The position numbers and the translations under genes were made by a program. Shown here piece by piece: positions 7,892 to 16,899 of a stretch of 53,141 nucleotides of DNA (positions within the stretch are counted from its first letter, which is position 1; each line of letters opens with the position of its first letter). Location of the stretch: the NCBI GenBank assembly GCA_944391475.1, contig CALXTR010000010.1, positions 1 to 53,141 of the forward strand. The letters are read 5' to 3'. Origin of the DNA: an uncultured Alphaproteobacteria bacterium (GTDB lineage: Bacteria; Pseudomonadota; Alphaproteobacteria; RF32; CAG-239). The notes below the pieces were generated by a model, which saw only the letters and a program-made list of their open reading frames with translations, ran no database searches and was not told the DNA's origin.

Positions 7892-10654
7892 ATGACCAAA
7901 AAAGTTTGCCTTGTTGATGGCTCCGGCTATATTTTTCGTGCTTTTTACGCATTGCCGCCTTTAACCAGTCCGGACGGTGTTCCGGTCAATGCGGTTTTGG
8001 GTTTCAGTAATATGTTTATGCGCCTGACCCAAAAAATTGCTTGCGACTATTGTCTGGTGTTGTTTGATGCCAAACGGGAGAACTACCGCAATCAGATATT
8101 TGCTGATTATAAGGGTACCAGAAAAGAGATACCCGAGGAGCTGATTCCCCAGTTTCCGATAATCCGCGAAGCCGCCGATGCCATGAGCCTCAACCATTTG
8201 GAAATGGAAGGTTACGAGGCCGATGACTTGATAGCCACCTATGCGGCTCAGTCTTTGGCTAAAGGCTATGAGGTAGTAGTTGTTTCTGCCGATAAGGACT
8301 TGATGCAGTTGATACGTCCGGGGGTAGAGTTTTTTGACCCGATGAAAGACAAGTTCTTTAGCCCCGAAGATGTCAAAGAAAAGTTTGGGGTTTATCCCGA
8401 TAAGGTGATAGATGTTCAGGCTTTGGCCGGAGATTCCACCGACAATGTCCCCGGAGTTCCGGGTATCGGCTTAAAAACGGCGGCTCAGTTGATAAATGAG
8501 TATGGCTCACTGCAGGCGGTTTTGGAACGTGCCGGCGAAATCAAACAAGAAAAGCGCCGTCAAACCTTGCTCGATAATCGTGAAAATGCGCTGATTTCAT
8601 TGGCTTTGGTTACCTTGAAACCCGATGTTCCGGTCGAAAAAGAGATAGAAAGTTATGCTTGCCACAGCCCAAGTCCCAAAGAGTTAAGTGCCTTTATCGA
8701 CCGCTATGGCTTAAATTCCTTGCGCGCAAGAGCGGAGAAATGGGCGTCTGAACGGTGTTCAACTTTGCCCCAAAGTGAGGAAAATGAAGAACCGAACACT
8801 GTATTTAAAGAAGTTGAAAAACACTACGAGTTAGTTACCGATGAGGCCGCACTCGCTCGCTGGGTTCAAAAAATTACCAATGCCGGCAAAATGGCTTTTG
8901 ATACCGAAACGACAGGGCTCAATCCGGTTTTTGATAAAATTGTCGGTATGTCCATTGCCACAGCTCCGGGCGAGGCTTGCTATATTCCGCTTCATCACCG
9001 CTCTGCGGTTAAGGCCGATTTGTTTGCTACCGAAATTGCCGAACTGCCGCAGCTGAAAACAGAAATTGTGGCAAAATACCTCAAGCCGCTGTTAACCGAT
9101 AAATCTATCTTAAAAATTGGCCACAATATCAAGTTTGATTTGCACTTCATGGAACAAGTGATAGGCGATGATGCTAAGATATTCCCGATTGAAGATACTG
9201 CGGTGTTATCATATGACCTCAATAGCTCAGCCCATGGGCATGGTATGGATGAATTAGCTGAGTTGTATTTGGGCTATAAGACCATTCACTATGAGGAGGT
9301 TTGCGGTAGTGGTAAAGACAAGATCAGCTTTGCCGAAGTAGCTTTGGATAAGGCCTTGGACTATGCTGCCGAAGACGCCGATATCACCTTGCGGCTCTAT
9401 GAGCTGTTCAAGCCGCGACTAGTGGCCGAAAAAATGACCGATGTTTATGAAAGTTTTGACCGCCCGCTGATAAGTGTTTTGTACCATATGGAAAAAAACG
9501 GAATTATGGTCGATGCTCCGGCTTTGCGCCGTCTGAAAGGCGAGTTTGAGCAGAAATTGCGCGGCTATGAGCAAAAAATCTACCAGCTGGCTGGAGAGGA
9601 GTTTAACATTGGCTCCCCCAAACAAATTGGTGAGATATTGTTCACCAAACAAGGCTTGAAAGGCAAAAAGACCGCCAGCGGTGCTTGGCAAACCGGAGCC
9701 GATGTTTTGGAACAGTTAGCAGAGGGAGGTAACGCTTTGGCCGCCAAAATCTTGGATTGGCGCGGCTTTTCTAAGTTAAAATCCACTTATACCGATGCCC
9801 TGCTCGATTTGCTGGATAAGAACTCGCGTATCCACACCACCTACAACCAAACCGTAGTCAATACCGGACGCTTGGCTTCTAACAATCCCAACCTGCAAAA
9901 CATTCCGATACGTAGCGATGAGGGGCGCAAAATCCGCGAGTGTTTTATTGCTCGCCCCGGCCATAAGCTGATAGCTTCCGACTATAGTCAGGTCGAATTA
10001 CGGCTCTTGGCTTGCGTGGCAGATGTCAAGGCGCTCAAGCAAGCTTTTGCTGAAGGGATAGACATTCATGCTGCCACTGCCGCAAAAGTTTTTAATGTGC
10101 CCTATGATAAGGTCGATGCCAACCTCCGCCGCCATGCCAAAGCTATCAATTTTGGCATTGTCTATGGCATTTCGCAATATGGCTTGGCCAAACAGATAGA
10201 TGTAAGTCCGGACGAGGCTAAAGCTTATATAGACGCCTATTTTGCCCAAATGCCCGAAATCAAGACCTATATGGAACAGACCATCGCCTTTGCGCATAAA
10301 TATGGCTATGTCGTGACCCCCTTTGGTCGCAAGTGCTCAATTATGGGGATTAACGACCAAAACAAACGCTTGGTGGCCAATGCCGAGCGCGCCGCGATTA
10401 ATGCTCCGATACAAGGCGGCGCTGCTGACATCATCAAACTTGCCATGAGCCGAATGAATAGCGTTTTGCAAAGCGCTGGTCTCAAAACTCAGATGCTGTT
10501 GCAGGTTCATGACGAGTTGGTTTTTGAAGCTCCCGATGACGAGGTCGAAACTGCCGCCGGCTTAATCAAACAGACCATGGAACAAGCCGTCAACTTAGCG
10601 GTTCCGTTTGTCGCCGAAGTTGGTATAGGACACAACTGGACCGAGGCTCACTAA
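7892..10654 (+). CDS. polA: DNA polymerase I
   Basis: Encodes 920 residues, close to the usual 928. Three domains are visible in order. The 5'-3' exonuclease starts LVDGSGYIFRAFYALPP and includes GYEADDLIATYA. The 3'-5' proofreading exonuclease keeps all three motifs (FDTETTG, GHNIKFDLHF and YAAEDADIT), so it should be active. The polymerase has motif A (SDYSQVELRLLA), motif B (RHAKAINFGIVYG) and motif C (LLQVHDELVFE). It removes RNA primers and fills gaps in replication and repair. GGAAG lies 8 nt before the ATG. An HTH gene on the opposite strand ends only 11 bp after its stop. Confidence 0.97.
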   Translation: MTKKVCLVDGSGYIFRAFYALPPLTSPDGVPVNAVLGFSNMFMRLTQKIACDYCLVLFDAKRENYRNQIFADYKGTRKEIPEELIPQFPIIREAADAMSLNHLEMEGYEADDLIATYAAQSLAKGYEVVVVSADKDLMQLIRPGVEFFDPMKDKFFSPEDVKEKFGVYPDKVIDVQALAGDSTDNVPGVPGIGLKTAAQLINEYGSLQAVLERAGEIKQEKRRQTLLDNRENALISLALVTLKPDVPVEKEIESYACHSPSPKELSAFIDRYGLNSLRARAEKWASERCSTLPQSEENEEPNTVFKEVEKHYELVTDEAALARWVQKITNAGKMAFDTETTGLNPVFDKIVGMSIATAPGEACYIPLHHRSAVKADLFATEIAELPQLKTEIVAKYLKPLLTDKSILKIGHNIKFDLHFMEQVIGDDAKIFPIEDTAVLSYDLNSSAHGHGMDELAELYLGYKTIHYEEVCGSGKDKISFAEVALDKALDYAAEDADITLRLYELFKPRLVAEKMTDVYESFDRPLISVLYHMEKNGIMVDAPALRRLKGEFEQKLRGYEQKIYQLAGEEFNIGSPKQIGEILFTKQGLKGKKTASGAWQTGADVLEQLAEGGNALAAKILDWRGFSKLKSTYTDALLDLLDKNSRIHTTYNQTVVNTGRLASNNPNLQNIPIRSDEGRKIRECFIARPGHKLIASDYSQVELRLLACVADVKALKQAFAEGIDIHAATAAKVFNVPYDKVDANLRRHAKAINFGIVYGISQYGLAKQIDVSPDEAKAYIDAYFAQMPEIKTYMEQTIAFAHKYGYVVTPFGRKCSIMGINDQNKRLVANAERAAINAPIQGGAADIIKLAMSRMNSVLQSAGLKTQMLLQVHDELVFEAPDDEVETAAGLIKQTMEQAVNLAVPFVAEVGIGHNWTEAH

Positions 10655-10665
10655 AGGTTGTTAGG

Positions 10666-10899
10666 CTATTCGCGGTCAACCAGCTCGATTCTGATTTCTT
10701 TGTTGTAATAAAGTAATAAGGCGCGGATTAGACCATAATAGGTATATTTGCCAAGCTCAGCACGGTCAATAATTTTAGGGTTAAGCTTTAGCCGTGCAGC
10801 GATTTGTTTTTGAGAAATTCCTTTTTGCCAACGAGTGAGCATCAACTCTTTGCCCAAAGCCCGTCGCAACAGCGGTAAGTCATAATCTTTAATAATCAT
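10666..10899 (-). CDS. Mini-HTH protein (Cro/C1-like), copy B
   Basis: Encodes 77 residues from the ATG at 10897-10899; a TTG immediately before it is a possible alternative. AGGAG is placed 8 nt upstream of the ATG. The core, GISQKQIAARLKLNPKIIDRAE, is a classic XRE/Cro-C1 helix-turn-helix, and the protein ends in a short predicted strand (KEIRIELV). It aligns along its length with the two near-identical proteins at 23360 and 52144 (shared QIAA.L core, a LLYLE/IIDRAE helix and a C-terminal KLKISFE/EIRIELV strand), but is much more diverged. It is preceded by the same structured RNA and terminator as those two. It probably binds DNA; target and ligand are unknown. Confidence 0.8.
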   Translation of the reverse strand: MIIKDYDLPLLRRALGKELMLTRWQKGISQKQIAARLKLNPKIIDRAELGKYTYYGLIRALLLYYNKEIRIELVDRE

Positions 10900-10931
10900 C
10901 AATTTAGCTCCTAAGTTTTGATTAAAACAAA

Positions 10932-10958
10932 ACCGCCCATTCGGATTGAAAAGGCGGT
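10932..10958 (-). terminator. Intrinsic terminator inside the leader of mini-HTH copy B
   Basis: On the minus strand ACCGCC pairs with GGCGGT (6 bp), followed by TTTGTTTT. It lies between the structured RNA and the mini-HTH ribosome site. The 5' arm overlaps by 3 nt a segment (10956-10962) able to pair instead with the upstream hairpin P2. Confidence 0.75.
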
Positions 10959-10962
10959 GGAG

Positions 10963-11066
10963 CTAGAAAACTGTACAGAAACAGCCGCGCTTATTCGACC
11001 GAAAAGGCTTATCTCGCGCACTCCACCTCAGGTGGATTAATTTTCTGTAGGTGTTTTCTAGACACC
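10963..11066 (-). ncRNA. Structured leader RNA, copy B (candidate riboswitch or attenuator)
   Basis: Read on the minus strand: a 5-bp hairpin (11066-11050); closing stem P1 (TACAGAAA at 11049-11042 with TTTCTGTA at 10981-10974, 8 bp); hairpin P2 (CCACC/GGTGG, 11035-11023); and stem P3 (TGCGC at 11020-11016 with GCGCG at 10990-10986) enclosing the conserved GAGATAAG and GAATAA strands. P3 is followed by the linker GCTG, P1 3' strand, and ACAGTTT. CTCCACC at 10962-10956 can pair over 7 bp with the 3' strand of P2 (GGTGGAG), competing with both P2 and the terminator. A TAGACT hexamer precedes it at 11074-11069, as in the other copies, but no clear -35 is seen. It lacks the extra 5' hairpin of the other two copies. 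Confidence 0.65.
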
Positions 11067-11142
11067 ACAGTCTATCTCTAAACTGCAAAAGCTAGCTTAA
11101 AACAATACTCCCAAAATGCAAGCCTTTTTTAAGCGATACAAA

Positions 11143-11166
11143 AAAGCTCCGCAAAAACGGAGCTTT
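11143..11166 (-). terminator. Terminator of rpsB-tsf
   Basis: A 9-bp stem (AAAGCTCCG / CGGAGCTTT) with a 6-nt loop, followed on the minus strand by a T-run. It lies just after the tsf stop and separates tsf from the RNA and mini-HTH unit. Confidence 0.85.
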
Positions 11167-11188
11167 CTTTAATCAAGTTTGTCAAAGA

Positions 11189-12115
11189 CTATTTTGCTAA
11201 CTGAGCAGCAACTTCAGCGGCAAAATCTTCTTCTTTCTTCTGCAAACCTTCACCCAAACGGAAGCATACATATTCCTTAAGCTTAATGTCAGTGCCGAGC
11301 TCTTTAGCGGCATCAGCAATAACTTGCTTAACCTTCTTGTCGGGATCCATGATGTAAGCTTGCTCTTCAAGCACAACTTCTTCATAGTATTTGCGAACAC
11401 GACCTTCAACCATTTTTTCAATGATGTTTTCAGGTTTGCCGGAAGCTTTAGCTTGCTCAGCAAAGATAGATTTTTCGTGTTCTACTGCTGCCGGGTCAAC
11501 CGAGGCAATATCTTGGAACAAGGGGTTAGAAGCGGCAATGTGCATAGCAATATGTTTGCCCAGTTCAGCGAGTTTTTCTTTATCGCCCTTAGATTCGAGA
11601 GCCACCAAAACACCAATTTTGCCCAAGCCCGGTTTAACTGCATTGTGAACATAAGCAGCAACCACACCTTCGTTAACTTCAAGCATTTTAGCGCGGCGCA
11701 AGTTCATGTTTTCACCGATTTTGGCAATCATGTCGGTCAAGCGTTCTTCAAAAGATTTGTTAACTTTGGGGCATTGGAAAGTTTTCATATCGCAAACTTC
11801 ACCATGGTTCATCAAAGCTACCACAGCGGCATCTTGAACATATTCTTGGAAGATTTCATTTTTAGCAACGAAGTCGGTCTCAGAGTTAACTTCAACCACA
11901 GCACCTTTGTTACCCTCAACGGCAACAGCAACCAACCCTTCAGCAGCAATACGGCTGGCTTTTTTAGCAGCCGAAGCCAAACCTTTTTTGCGCAACCAGT
12001 CAATAGCTTTTTCCATATCGCCGTCAGTTTCGGTCAATGCTTTTTTGCAATCAAGCATTCCGGCGCTAGTTGTTTCTCTGAGTTCTTTAACCATAGCGGC
12101 AGTAATATTTGTCAT
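11189..12115 (-). CDS. tsf: Elongation factor Ts
   Basis: Encodes 308 residues. The N-terminal UBA-like domain begins TAAMVKELRETTSAGMLDCKKAL, with the family signature continuing into DGDMEKAIDWLRKKG. The core holds the TDFVAKNEIF motif that contacts EF-Tu. It catalyses GDP release from EF-Tu during translation elongation in the cytoplasm. It lies 89 bp downstream of rpsB in the usual rpsB-tsf order, but the partners often found next (pyrH, frr) are absent; a terminator and an unrelated RNA/HTH unit follow instead. Confidence 0.97.
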   Translation of the reverse strand: MTNITAAMVKELRETTSAGMLDCKKALTETDGDMEKAIDWLRKKGLASAAKKASRIAAEGLVAVAVEGNKGAVVEVNSETDFVAKNEIFQEYVQDAAVVALMNHGEVCDMKTFQCPKVNKSFEERLTDMIAKIGENMNLRRAKMLEVNEGVVAAYVHNAVKPGLGKIGVLVALESKGDKEKLAELGKHIAMHIAASNPLFQDIASVDPAAVEHEKSIFAEQAKASGKPENIIEKMVEGRVRKYYEEVVLEEQAYIMDPDKKVKQVIADAAKELGTDIKLKEYVCFRLGEGLQKKEEDFAAEVAAQLAK

Positions 12116-12204
12116 TTTTATATCCCTTTAATTGATTTAGAATGTGGCGATACTTAAACCTTAAATACCGCCACACACAACAACACAGCTCTATTTAATT
12201 AGAA

Positions 12205-13005
12205 CTATTCAGCGCTGGCTTCAGCTTCAGCGGCAGCTTTTTTAGAAGCTTTTTTCTTAGCCGGTTTAGCTTCGCCATCAACCATTTCTTCAACTTTCAC
12301 ACCCTGAGCGGCGATTTCAGCTTGCATACCATCCAAGATAGCGCTGGAAACGAGTTCAGAATAGAAAGAAATAGCGCGAATAGCATCATCATTACCCGGA
12401 ACCGGGAAATCAACAGCTTCAGGATCAGCATTGGTATCGCAAATACCGATAACCGGAATACCGAGCTTTTTAGCTTCTTTGATAGCCAAAGATTCTTTTG
12501 GAGTATCAATAACGAACAAGAGGTCAGGTTGACCACCCATATTCATGATACCGCCAAGTTCGAGCTCCAATTTTTCCTGTTCTTTTTTCAGGTTCTGCAT
12601 TTCTTTTTTGGTGTAGCCTTCATAAGCATTTTTCTCAGCCATTTCTTTGAGTTTCACCAAACGAGAAATTGATTTGTAAACAGTTTTCCAGTTGGTCATC
12701 ATACCGCCGAGCCAACGATGGTTAACATAGTACTGTCCGCATCTTTCGGCATTTTCTTTAATGATGTCCTGAGCTTGTCTTTTAGTTCCGACAAACAAAA
12801 CCTTACCGCCCTGAGCAGCAATATCTCTGGCTGTAGCCAAAGCAGTGTAGAGCATGGGGTAAGTTTTTTGCAAGTCAATGATGTGAATATTATCTTTTTT
12901 GCCAAAGATAAAAGGAGCCATTTTCGGGTTCCAACGACGAGCGTGGTGACCAAAATGAACGCCGGCTTCAACCATTTGGCGCAAAGTAAAAGTAGGAAGT
13001 GTCAT
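12205..13005 (-). CDS. rpsB: 30S ribosomal protein S2
   Basis: Encodes 266 residues. Diagnostic segments are [22 protein letters not shown] near the N-terminus and [11 protein letters not shown], with the PDLLFVIDT and [14 protein letters not shown] strands further on. A Lys/Ala-rich C-terminal tail (about residues 240-266) extends beyond the E. coli protein, as is common in alphaproteobacteria. S2 is a late-assembling component of the small subunit. It is the first gene of the rpsB-tsf transcript and has a long, structured 5' leader. Confidence 0.97.
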   Translation of the reverse strand: MTLPTFTLRQMVEAGVHFGHHARRWNPKMAPFIFGKKDNIHIIDLQKTYPMLYTALATARDIAAQGGKVLFVGTKRQAQDIIKENAERCGQYYVNHRWLGGMMTNWKTVYKSISRLVKLKEMAEKNAYEGYTKKEMQNLKKEQEKLELELGGIMNMGGQPDLLFVIDTPKESLAIKEAKKLGIPVIGICDTNADPEAVDFPVPGNDDAIRAISFYSELVSSAILDGMQAEIAAQGVKVEEMVDGEAKPAKKKASKKAAAEAEASAE

Positions 13006-13145
13006 ATTAAAATATCCTTTTTCCGGTTAAACCTCCGCAGATTCTCGGCTGTTAAAAAAACAGCACCGGAGCGAGTTTGCCGCAATATCATGCCGCCCCC
13101 GCCATATCTGCGTGTGAAATTATGAGTACGGCCCATCCGCACTCG
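13006..13145 (-). promoter_or_regulatory. Long structured 5' leader of rpsB
   Basis: About 140 nt lie between the predicted transcription start and the rpsB ATG. The minus strand holds a hairpin with arms CTCG/CGAG and inner arms GCTGTT/AACAGC (about 13044-13075) and further GC-rich segments. Autoregulation of rpsB by S2 through its leader is known in other proteobacteria. Whether this leader does so is inference. The rest of the 334-bp gap up to parE holds the two divergent promoters and AT-rich DNA. Confidence 0.4.
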
Positions 13146-13151
13146 CTGATG

Positions 13152-13179
13152 TTTTTATCACTATTTATCGAATTTGCAA
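13152..13179 (-). promoter_or_regulatory. Promoter of rpsB-tsf
   Basis: On the minus strand, -35 TTGCAA (13179-13174), 16-nt spacer and -10 TAAAAA (13157-13152). The same TTGCAA box and 16-nt spacing recur at several other promoters in the window. Confidence 0.5.
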
Positions 13180-13280
13180 GCATTTTTTTACATGAAATCC
13201 AAAATAAATCCTAAAATTTGGTTCTTGCGGGTGCAAAATTTGCTTTCCGATTAAATTTGTTCAATTTTGATGTTTAACCC

Positions 13281-13309
13281 TTGTAAATTCGGGAGCTTTG
13301 CTGTATTTT
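13281..13309 (+). promoter_or_regulatory. Probable promoter of parE
   Basis: TTGTAA (13281-13286), 17-nt spacer, TATTTT (13304-13309), about 30 bp before the parE ATG. The match is moderate. Confidence 0.4.
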
Positions 13310-13339
13310 AGGGCTAAATTGAATTTGATTGAGGATATA

Positions 13340-15328
13340 ATGAGCGATTTGTTTGAGAGTACCGCGCCGGTGATAAAGGAATATTCGGCGCAAGATATTG
13401 AGGTTTTGGAAGGCTTGGAACCGGTTCGTCACCGTCCGGGGATGTATATCGGCGGTGTCGATGAGCAGGCTCTGCACCACTTGGTTGCCGAGATTTTGGA
13501 CAACTCCATGGACGAGGCTGTGGCCGGCTTTGCCAATCATATTGAGGTTCGGGTCAATGCCGACGGCTCGGTGAGTATTATCGATAACGGCCGCGGTATT
13601 CCGGTTGACCCTCACCCCAAATACCCCGGCAAATCTGCTTTGGAAGTAATTTTAACCGTGCTCCACTCCGGTGGTAAATTTGGCGGCGGTGCTTATAAAG
13701 TTTCCGGCGGTTTGCATGGTGTGGGGCTCTCAGTGGTTAATGCTTTGTCTGACCGCTTGGTGGTCGAGATTGCCCGTGATAAAAAGCTTTATCGCCAAGA
13801 ATATTCTAGAGGTAAACCTCTAACCGCCTTAGAGCAGATTGGCAATGCCCCCAACCGCCGCGGTACATCAATCACTTTCCACCCCGATGCCGAAATTTTT
13901 GGTGCTAACTCGACGTTTAATCCTAACAAAATTTATCGTATGGCGCGTTCCAAAGCCTTTTTGTTTAAGGGTATTAAAATATTGTGGAAATGCGCTCCCG
14001 AAGTCTTATCAGAAGGTGATACCACTCCGCTGGAATCTGAGCTGATTTTCCCTAACGGCCTGAGCGATTTTTTGAACTATCAGGTCGGTAACCGCACCAC
14101 CATTAATCGTAAATCCTTTACCGGTGATGCCGAATTGGCCAATGATGAGGGGCGCGTCGAATGGGCTATCACTTGGCCTGAAGATGAAAACGGTTTTTGC
14201 TACTCTTATTGCAACACCGTGATTACTCCCCAAGGCGGTACCCACGAAATGGGCTTTAAGTCGGCACTGATACGCGGTCTTAAAGAATATGGCGAAATGG
14301 CTAATGTCAAAAAAGCTGCCGGTATTACGGCTGAGGACTTTTTGAGCGATGCTTGTATTATGCTTTCGGTGTTTATCCGCGATCCACAGTTCCAAGGCCA
14401 AACCAAAGATAAACTCACATCAGCCAAAGCAGTTCGTTTGGTGGAACAAGCGGTTAAAGATTCTTTTGACCATTGGCTGACCTCCGATGTTGAGAATGCG
14501 TCTGCTTTGCTTGATTATGTGATTGAGCGTGCCGAAAGCCGCCGCAAAAAGAAAGAAGAAAAAGCCCAAACGCGCAAAACTCCGACCAAAAAATTGCGCT
14601 TACCCGGAAAATTGGCCGACTGCTCTCAGGCTGCCGCCGAAAATACCGAAATCTTTATCGTTGAGGGTGATTCCGCAGGTGGTTCTGCCAAAATGGGACG
14701 CGACCGCGTAACCCAAGCCATTTTGCCTCTGCGTGGTAAGATTTTGAACGTGGCCTCCGCCAGTCTTGATAAAATCACCCAAAACCAAGAAATCAAAGAT
14801 ATGATTGAGGCTTTAGGTTGCGGGGTTAAGGACCACTATAACGAAGACAACTTGCGCTATGAAAAAATCATCATCATGACCGATGCCGATGTCGATGGCG
14901 CGCATATTGCCTCTTTGCTAATGACCTTTTTCTATCAGCAAATGCCCAAACTTATTGAGAACGGACACTTGTATATTGCTACTCCGCCGCTTTATAAAAT
15001 TGTGGTTGGCGGTAATAACTACTATGCTCAAGATGATGAAGATAAAGACCGCATATTGAAAAAAGTGTTTAAGGGTAATCAAAAACCTGATATCAGCCGG
15101 TTTAAGGGGCTGGGTGAAATGAGCGCTCAGCAGCTCAAAGAAACCACCATGGATAAGAAAAACCGTACTTTGCTAAAAGTTATGGTTCCTTCTGCAGCCA
15201 CTGAAGAAGGCAAAGAAGAGGCCTTTGAAACTCGCCGCCAGGTTGAACGCCTCATGGGTAAAAATCCGGAATTGCGCTTCAAGTTTATTATTGAGCGTGC
15301 TAAATTTGTTGATGACTTGGATATCTAA
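13340..15328 (+). CDS. parE: DNA topoisomerase IV subunit B
   Basis: Encodes 662 residues from the ATG at 13340, preceded by GAGGA; an upstream in-frame ATG at 13298 lacks a ribosome site. The GHKL ATPase domain shows [19 protein letters not shown] and GGLHGVGLSVVNALS. The Toprim domain has [15 protein letters not shown] and the metal site [11 protein letters not shown]. Its length and the GGVDEQALHHL segment assign it to ParE rather than GyrB, which is present separately at 23966. With ParC (not in the window) it decatenates daughter chromosomes. Confidence 0.95.
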   Translation: MSDLFESTAPVIKEYSAQDIEVLEGLEPVRHRPGMYIGGVDEQALHHLVAEILDNSMDEAVAGFANHIEVRVNADGSVSIIDNGRGIPVDPHPKYPGKSALEVILTVLHSGGKFGGGAYKVSGGLHGVGLSVVNALSDRLVVEIARDKKLYRQEYSRGKPLTALEQIGNAPNRRGTSITFHPDAEIFGANSTFNPNKIYRMARSKAFLFKGIKILWKCAPEVLSEGDTTPLESELIFPNGLSDFLNYQVGNRTTINRKSFTGDAELANDEGRVEWAITWPEDENGFCYSYCNTVITPQGGTHEMGFKSALIRGLKEYGEMANVKKAAGITAEDFLSDACIMLSVFIRDPQFQGQTKDKLTSAKAVRLVEQAVKDSFDHWLTSDVENASALLDYVIERAESRRKKKEEKAQTRKTPTKKLRLPGKLADCSQAAAENTEIFIVEGDSAGGSAKMGRDRVTQAILPLRGKILNVASASLDKITQNQEIKDMIEALGCGVKDHYNEDNLRYEKIIIMTDADVDGAHIASLLMTFFYQQMPKLIENGHLYIATPPLYKIVVGGNNYYAQDDEDKDRILKKVFKGNQKPDISRFKGLGEMSAQQLKETTMDKKNRTLLKVMVPSAATEEGKEEAFETRRQVERLMGKNPELRFKFIIERAKFVDDLDI

Positions 15329-15354
15329 CCGCCACACAACCGCAAGGAGCCGTT

Positions 15355-15834
15355 ATGATTCGCAATATGACCTCTGAGGATATTGACCGTGTTATGGAGA
15401 TTTGGCTTTCAGCTACCAGTAAAACGCATTCCTTTATTCCGGAGGAATATTGGCAACGCAATCTTGCGATAGTTCGAGATAAATATCTACCGCAGTCAAA
15501 TACCATTCTGTGGGAAGAAAATGGGCAAATTGCCGGTTTTGTATCTTTGTTAGATAAGACCTATATTGGTGGCATTTTTGTTGACCCCAATTTACAAGGC
15601 AAAGGTATCGGCAGTGCTTTAATGCTGACTTTGCAGCAAATTTGGCCGATTTTAAGCCTGCGTGTATATGCCAAGAATTTGCGTGCCGTCCAGTTTTATC
15701 GCCGCCATGGTTTCAAAATCCTGATGTCAGAGATAGATAAAAACACCGGCGAAGAAGAACTGCTGATGTATTGGAGCTTGGGTTATTTGACCATAGATGA
15801 CCCCAAATCGCATTCTTCCAAACCAAAAAGCTAA
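15355..15834 (+). CDS. GNAT-family N-acetyltransferase
   Basis: Encodes 159 residues. AAGGAG sits 6 nt before the ATG. The GNAT fold is seen as an N-terminal IRNMTSEDIDRVMEIW strand-helix, the acetyl-CoA binding loop QGKGIGSAL following VDPNL, and the NLRAVQFYRRHGF helix near the C-terminus. The pattern resembles the YjaB/YiaC group of small acetyltransferases. The acceptor is not predictable. It starts 26 bp after parE, so probably shares its transcript. It converges with yejB, whose stop is 3 bp away. Confidence 0.88.
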   Translation: MIRNMTSEDIDRVMEIWLSATSKTHSFIPEEYWQRNLAIVRDKYLPQSNTILWEENGQIAGFVSLLDKTYIGGIFVDPNLQGKGIGSALMLTLQQIWPILSLRVYAKNLRAVQFYRRHGFKILMSEIDKNTGEEELLMYWSLGYLTIDDPKSHSSKPKS

Positions 15835-15837
15835 AAA

Positions 15838-16899
15838 TTAGCGTGCCTCAAAATTAATCCGTGGGTCAACCAAAGAATAAGTAATATCTGAGATAAGTTT
15901 TAAGATTAAGCCAAGCAATCCGAAAATATATAAAGTTCCGAAAATCACCGGATAATCGCGGGTTAAGATTGCCTCATAGCCAAGTAAGCCAAGACCATTA
16001 AGCGAGAAGATGATTTCAATTAATAAAGCGCCCGTAAACAACATTTTAATTAACATTGACGGGAAACCGGCAATCACTAACAGCATGGCGTTTCGAAAAA
16101 CGTGCCCATAAAGCACTTGGTTCTCGCTTAAACCCTTGGCACGGGCAGTCAGCACATATTGTTTGCCGAGTTCATCAATAAACGAGTTTTTAGTCAGCAT
16201 GGTTAGGCTGGCAAATCCGCCGATAACCATAGTAATCACCGGTAAGGTGATATGCCAGAAATAGTCACCGATTTTGCCAAGTAAAGACATTTCCGACCAG
16301 TTATCGGAAGTCAACCCGCGCAAGGGGAACCAGCTCAAATATGTTCCTCCGGCAAAAAACACGATTAAAAATACCGCAAACAAAAATACCGGAATAGCCG
16401 CCCCGATGATTACGGCAAACGAAGTCCATACATCAAATTTTGAGCCGTCGCAAACCGCTTTTTTGATACCAAGCGGAATGGCAATCAGATAAATAATCAG
16501 CGTTGCCCATAGCCCAAGCGAGATAGAAACCGGCATTCTTTCACCAATGAGTTGAACCACGGTTTTGTCTTTATAAAAACTCTTGCCGAAATCAAAAGTG
16601 GCATAATCCTTGAGCATCTTAAAAAAACGTACATAAGCCGGCTTGTCAAAACCAAATTGTTTTTCGAGCTCTTTGACCAAATCCTCAGGCACTCCTTGCG
16701 CTCCCTGATATTTTCCGGAACTAAGTTGGGTCGAAACGGCGGAAGCTGCCTCACCGCCGGCCGTAAGCCCCCGATATTTAGCGAGCGTTTGTTCCACCGG
16801 ACCTCCGGGCGCAAATTGAATAATCACAAAATTAACCAGCAAAATTCCAAATAGGGTAATGGGAATTAAAAGTAAACGTTTTAAGATATAGTTTCTCAT
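15838..16899 (-). CDS. yejB: Peptide ABC transporter permease, YejB-type
   Basis: Encodes 353 residues. An N-terminal transmembrane helix ([21 protein letters not shown]) is followed by the YejB hallmark [16 protein letters not shown], then five further helices typical of a DppB/OppB-like permease. The cytoplasmic EAA loop appears as [18 protein letters not shown]. YejB forms a heterodimeric channel with YejE for microcin C and oligopeptide uptake in known systems. Its start overlaps the yejA stop by 4 bp (ATGA). No yejE or yejF follows; the next gene downstream is on the other strand, so the rest of the transporter must be elsewhere or missing. Confidence 0.9.
   Translation of the reverse strand: MRNYILKRLLLIPITLFGILLVNFVIIQFAPGGPVEQTLAKYRGLTAGGEAASAVSTQLSSGKYQGAQGVPEDLVKELEKQFGFDKPAYVRFFKMLKDYATFDFGKSFYKDKTVVQLIGERMPVSISLGLWATLIIYLIAIPLGIKKAVCDGSKFDVWTSFAVIIGAAIPVFLFAVFLIVFFAGGTYLSWFPLRGLTSDNWSEMSLLGKIGDYFWHITLPVITMVIGGFASLTMLTKNSFIDELGKQYVLTARAKGLSENQVLYGHVFRNAMLLVIAGFPSMLIKMLFTGALLIEIIFSLNGLGLLGYEAILTRDYPVIFGTLYIFGLLGLILKLISDITYSLVDPRINFEAR

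Noticed and set aside
11324..12157. A 277-codon open frame on the plus strand opposite tsf
   Set aside because: It is antisense to a certain tsf gene, has no ribosome site, and its product is rich in Phe, Asn and His as expected of a mirror of Lys/Glu/Ala-rich coding DNA.
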